NCBI GenBank assembly: GCA_016714225.1
Contig: JADJNS010000018.1
Location: 186,001 to 250,000 of the forward strand
Reading direction: 5' to 3'
From: Archangiaceae bacterium
GTDB lineage: Bacteria > Myxococcota > Myxococcia > Myxococcales > Myxococcaceae
Length of the DNA: 64,000 bases
This document shows positions 62,427-64,000 of this stretch, in pieces. Under the pieces are notes generated by a model. That model searched no databases, was not told the DNA's origin, and worked only from the letters and a program-made list of their open reading frames with translations. A program made the position numbers and the translations under genes. Every line of letters begins with the position of its first letter. Position 1 is the first letter of the stretch.

Positions 62427-64000
62427 TCAGGCGACTTTCAAGTCGGGCGCCTCATTCGGCGCGCTCACCGGCAGCTGCGGCCTGAACTGCGACACGTCTT
62501 TGTTCACCAGGTGCAGCAAGTCTCCGGTGATGGCCGTGTACGCGAACCGCGAGCCGATCAGCACGCCCGCGATGCCCGGCATGAACGCGTCTTGCCCCAC
62601 CAGGAAGAAGTTCTCGATGGTGGTCTTCGGCCGCAGCCAGTGCGTGTGCTCGAGGAACCGCGCCGCGCTGGGCTCGAGCCCATACGAGCCGCCCTCGCGC
62701 GCGTGGGGGTTGCACCCCATCGGCCACTGCACGTGCAGCATCGACGGCGCCCGCGTCGCGAGCTGCGGAAAGCGGTCGGTCATCAGCTTGAGCGCGTGCT
62801 CCTTGAACTTGCCCTCGAGCTCGGCTCGGAAGCCGGGCTCCGAGGCCGCCCGCAGCGTCCACTCCCGGTTCGCCTCGACCAGCAGCATCATGCTGGTCTT
62901 GCCCGGACACCGCTCGCCGTAGAGCGGGTCGCGCGCCGACGGGCTCATCAGGTACGCCGGCATGCCCTCGAACCGCATCTGCGACTTGTAGATGCGGTCG
63001 CCGGCCGCCACGTCCCACGGCTGCAGCTCGGGGAAGCGCGGCATCTGCCACACGATGTGCGCCGGCAGGTCGATGTTCTCGTTCCACCCGGCCATCAGGG
63101 TGATGTGCGAAGGGCTCGAGCCGATGGTCTTCAGCTTCGAGACGTAGCCGTGCCGCTCGCTCACCTCGCGGGGCATCAGCTGCATGAAGGTCGTCCACGC
63201 CGAGGCGTCGCTGACCACGATCTTCGCGCGCAGCTCGGTGCCGTTCTTGAGCCGCACCCCCACCGCGCGATCGTTCTCGACCAGAATCTGATCGACCGGG
63301 GTGCTGGTGGCGATCTGCCCGCCGCACGCCTCGAGCACCGTGTTGATGGTCTTCGCCAGCACCGACGGGCCGCCGGCGGGGAAGTAGGCGCCCTTGCGGT
63401 AGTGGTACATCACCGCGGCGTGCATGGTGAACGGCGCCTCGTCGGGCGGGCGGCCGTAGTTGCCGTACATGTACTCGAACAGCCCGGCCATCTTGTCGCT
63501 GAAGCCGAGGTCTTGCTTCAGCACCCGGTGGGTGTCGCGCTGCATGTACTTCCGCCAGGTCTTGGCGGTGAGCCGGTAGATGCCCTCGCGCACCGCCAGC
63601 GGCAGCGCGTTCGGGTACAGCTTGGTGAGCGCCCAGCCCGCGCCCGCGGCCTGCACTTCGTTCTCGAGCTTGAAGTAGCCAGCGAGATCTCCCGCACCCA
63701 GGCCGCGCTTCGACATCGACTCGATGTTCTCTTCGGCGGTCGAGTACCAGGGGAAGCCCTCGTCACCGAGAAACGCGTACTCGTGGTCTTCGGGCATCTT
63801 CGACCAGGTGACCTGGTTGCCGGTGACGTAGTTCGCTGTCCACGCGTTGAGGGCGGCGGGGTTGATGTCGGTGTCCATGTCGCCGACCGAGTGCAGCCCG
63901 GCGGGGAACTCGTAGCCCTGCACCTCGTGCACGTGGGTCGCGCCGCCGGCCATCGGTGCTGCCTCGAGCACCAGCACCTTGAGGCCGCGCTTCTGCGCCA
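62427..64000 (-). CDS. FAD-dependent carotenoid isomerase/retinol saturase-like oxidoreductase (5' end outside window)
   Basis: The frame is open to the window edge, starting AQKRGLKVLVLEAAPMAGG, which is the second half of the FAD-binding Rossmann motif; only about 20 residues are likely missing. The ~524 visible residues match the CrtISO/RetSat/phytoene desaturase type: HEVQGYEFPAGLHSVGD, MHAAVMYHYRKGAYFPAGGP, KNGTELRAKIVVSDASAW, and the C-terminal FAD strand NFFLVGQDAFMPGIAGVLIG. It probably reduces or isomerises double bonds of a carotenoid, retinoid or other polyprenoid. The 181 bases between it and the lipoprotein gene start at 62245 show no gene. Confidence 0.88.
   Translation of the reverse strand, partial: AQKRGLKVLVLEAAPMAGGATHVHEVQGYEFPAGLHSVGDMDTDINPAALNAWTANYVTGNQVTWSKMPEDHEYAFLGDEGFPWYSTAEENIESMSKRGLGAGDLAGYFKLENEVQAAGAGWALTKLYPNALPLAVREGIYRLTAKTWRKYMQRDTHRVLKQDLGFSDKMAGLFEYMYGNYGRPPDEAPFTMHAAVMYHYRKGAYFPAGGPSVLAKTINTVLEACGGQIATSTPVDQILVENDRAVGVRLKNGTELRAKIVVSDASAWTTFMQLMPREVSERHGYVSKLKTIGSSPSHITLMAGWNENIDLPAHIVWQMPRFPELQPWDVAAGDRIYKSQMRFEGMPAYLMSPSARDPLYGERCPGKTSMMLLVEANREWTLRAASEPGFRAELEGKFKEHALKLMTDRFPQLATRAPSMLHVQWPMGCNPHAREGGSYGLEPSAARFLEHTHWLRPKTTIENFFLVGQDAFMPGIAGVLIGSRFAYTAITGDLLHLVNKDVSQFRPQLPVSAPNEAPDLKVA

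Overview
The window is very GC-rich, with G or C at most third codon positions. It is dense in lipoproteins with Gly/Ser-rich linkers, Cys-rich 'DGxDNDCNG' (MopE-like) motifs, membrane-anchored Ser/Thr kinases, a hybrid receiver/HPt regulator and an unlinked type II secretin. Together these suggest a Myxococcota (Deltaproteobacteria-type) chromosome. This is inferred from gene content; there is no rRNA or tRNA gene to fix the taxonomy.

Layout. 1-7360: end of a TonB-dependent receptor, an MFS transporter, an HTTM-like membrane protein, an outer-membrane barrel-like protein, galU (frameshifted) and a small exported protein. 7357-15771: mostly leftward envelope genes, namely large lipoproteins (one with a CxxCH haem motif and a TolB-like propeller), a GT-C glycosyltransferase (frameshifted), a DUF488 protein and a spondin-domain lipoprotein. 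15947-29667: gspD, a quinone oxidoreductase-like enzyme, a MocR regulator, eutB, a Ser/Thr kinase, a multi-receiver regulator and Cys-rich exported proteins. 29686-36420: a Cys-rich lipoprotein and a CsgG/TolB-N-like protein, then eutC and eutL, then a kinase-like protein lacking its N-lobe and a 338-bp tandem repeat. 36421-41565: a lipoprotein, a pectin-acetylesterase-like hydrolase, a 5'-nucleotidase-like lipoprotein and a GNAT acetyltransferase. 41809-50268: a divergent metabolic cluster (BKACE enzyme and two alpha/beta hydrolases to the left; NodU-type carbamoyltransferase, aldehyde dehydrogenase and GMC alcohol oxidase to the right). 50356-54294: a TetR-led operon with a sterol-desaturase-family enzyme and two paralogous LolA-like proteins. 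54323-60484: two large paralogous, signal-peptide-less, multi-domain peptidoglycan hydrolases. 60690-64000: a MopE-like/lamin-tail lipoprotein (two frameshifts) and a partial carotenoid-isomerase/retinol-saturase-like oxidoreductase.

Two things stand out. First, the ethanolamine ammonia-lyase genes are split: eutB lies about 9.4 kb from a frameshifted eutC. That eutC keeps a microcompartment-targeting N-terminal helix and overlaps eutL, a shell protein gene, yet no other shell gene is present here. Second, the two hydrolases share N-terminal, middle and C-terminal modules of unknown function around different catalytic domains (NlpC/P60 in one; M15-like plus M23 in the other; lysozyme-like in both). 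This is the layout of a modular secreted effector family.

At least seven single-base frameshifts interrupt otherwise well-conserved genes. Several fall in runs of G or C, which points to residual sequencing error as the likeliest cause for most. Three intergenic copies of a dispersed repeat, one with perfect 18-bp terminal inverted repeats, look like a non-autonomous mobile (MITE-like) family.
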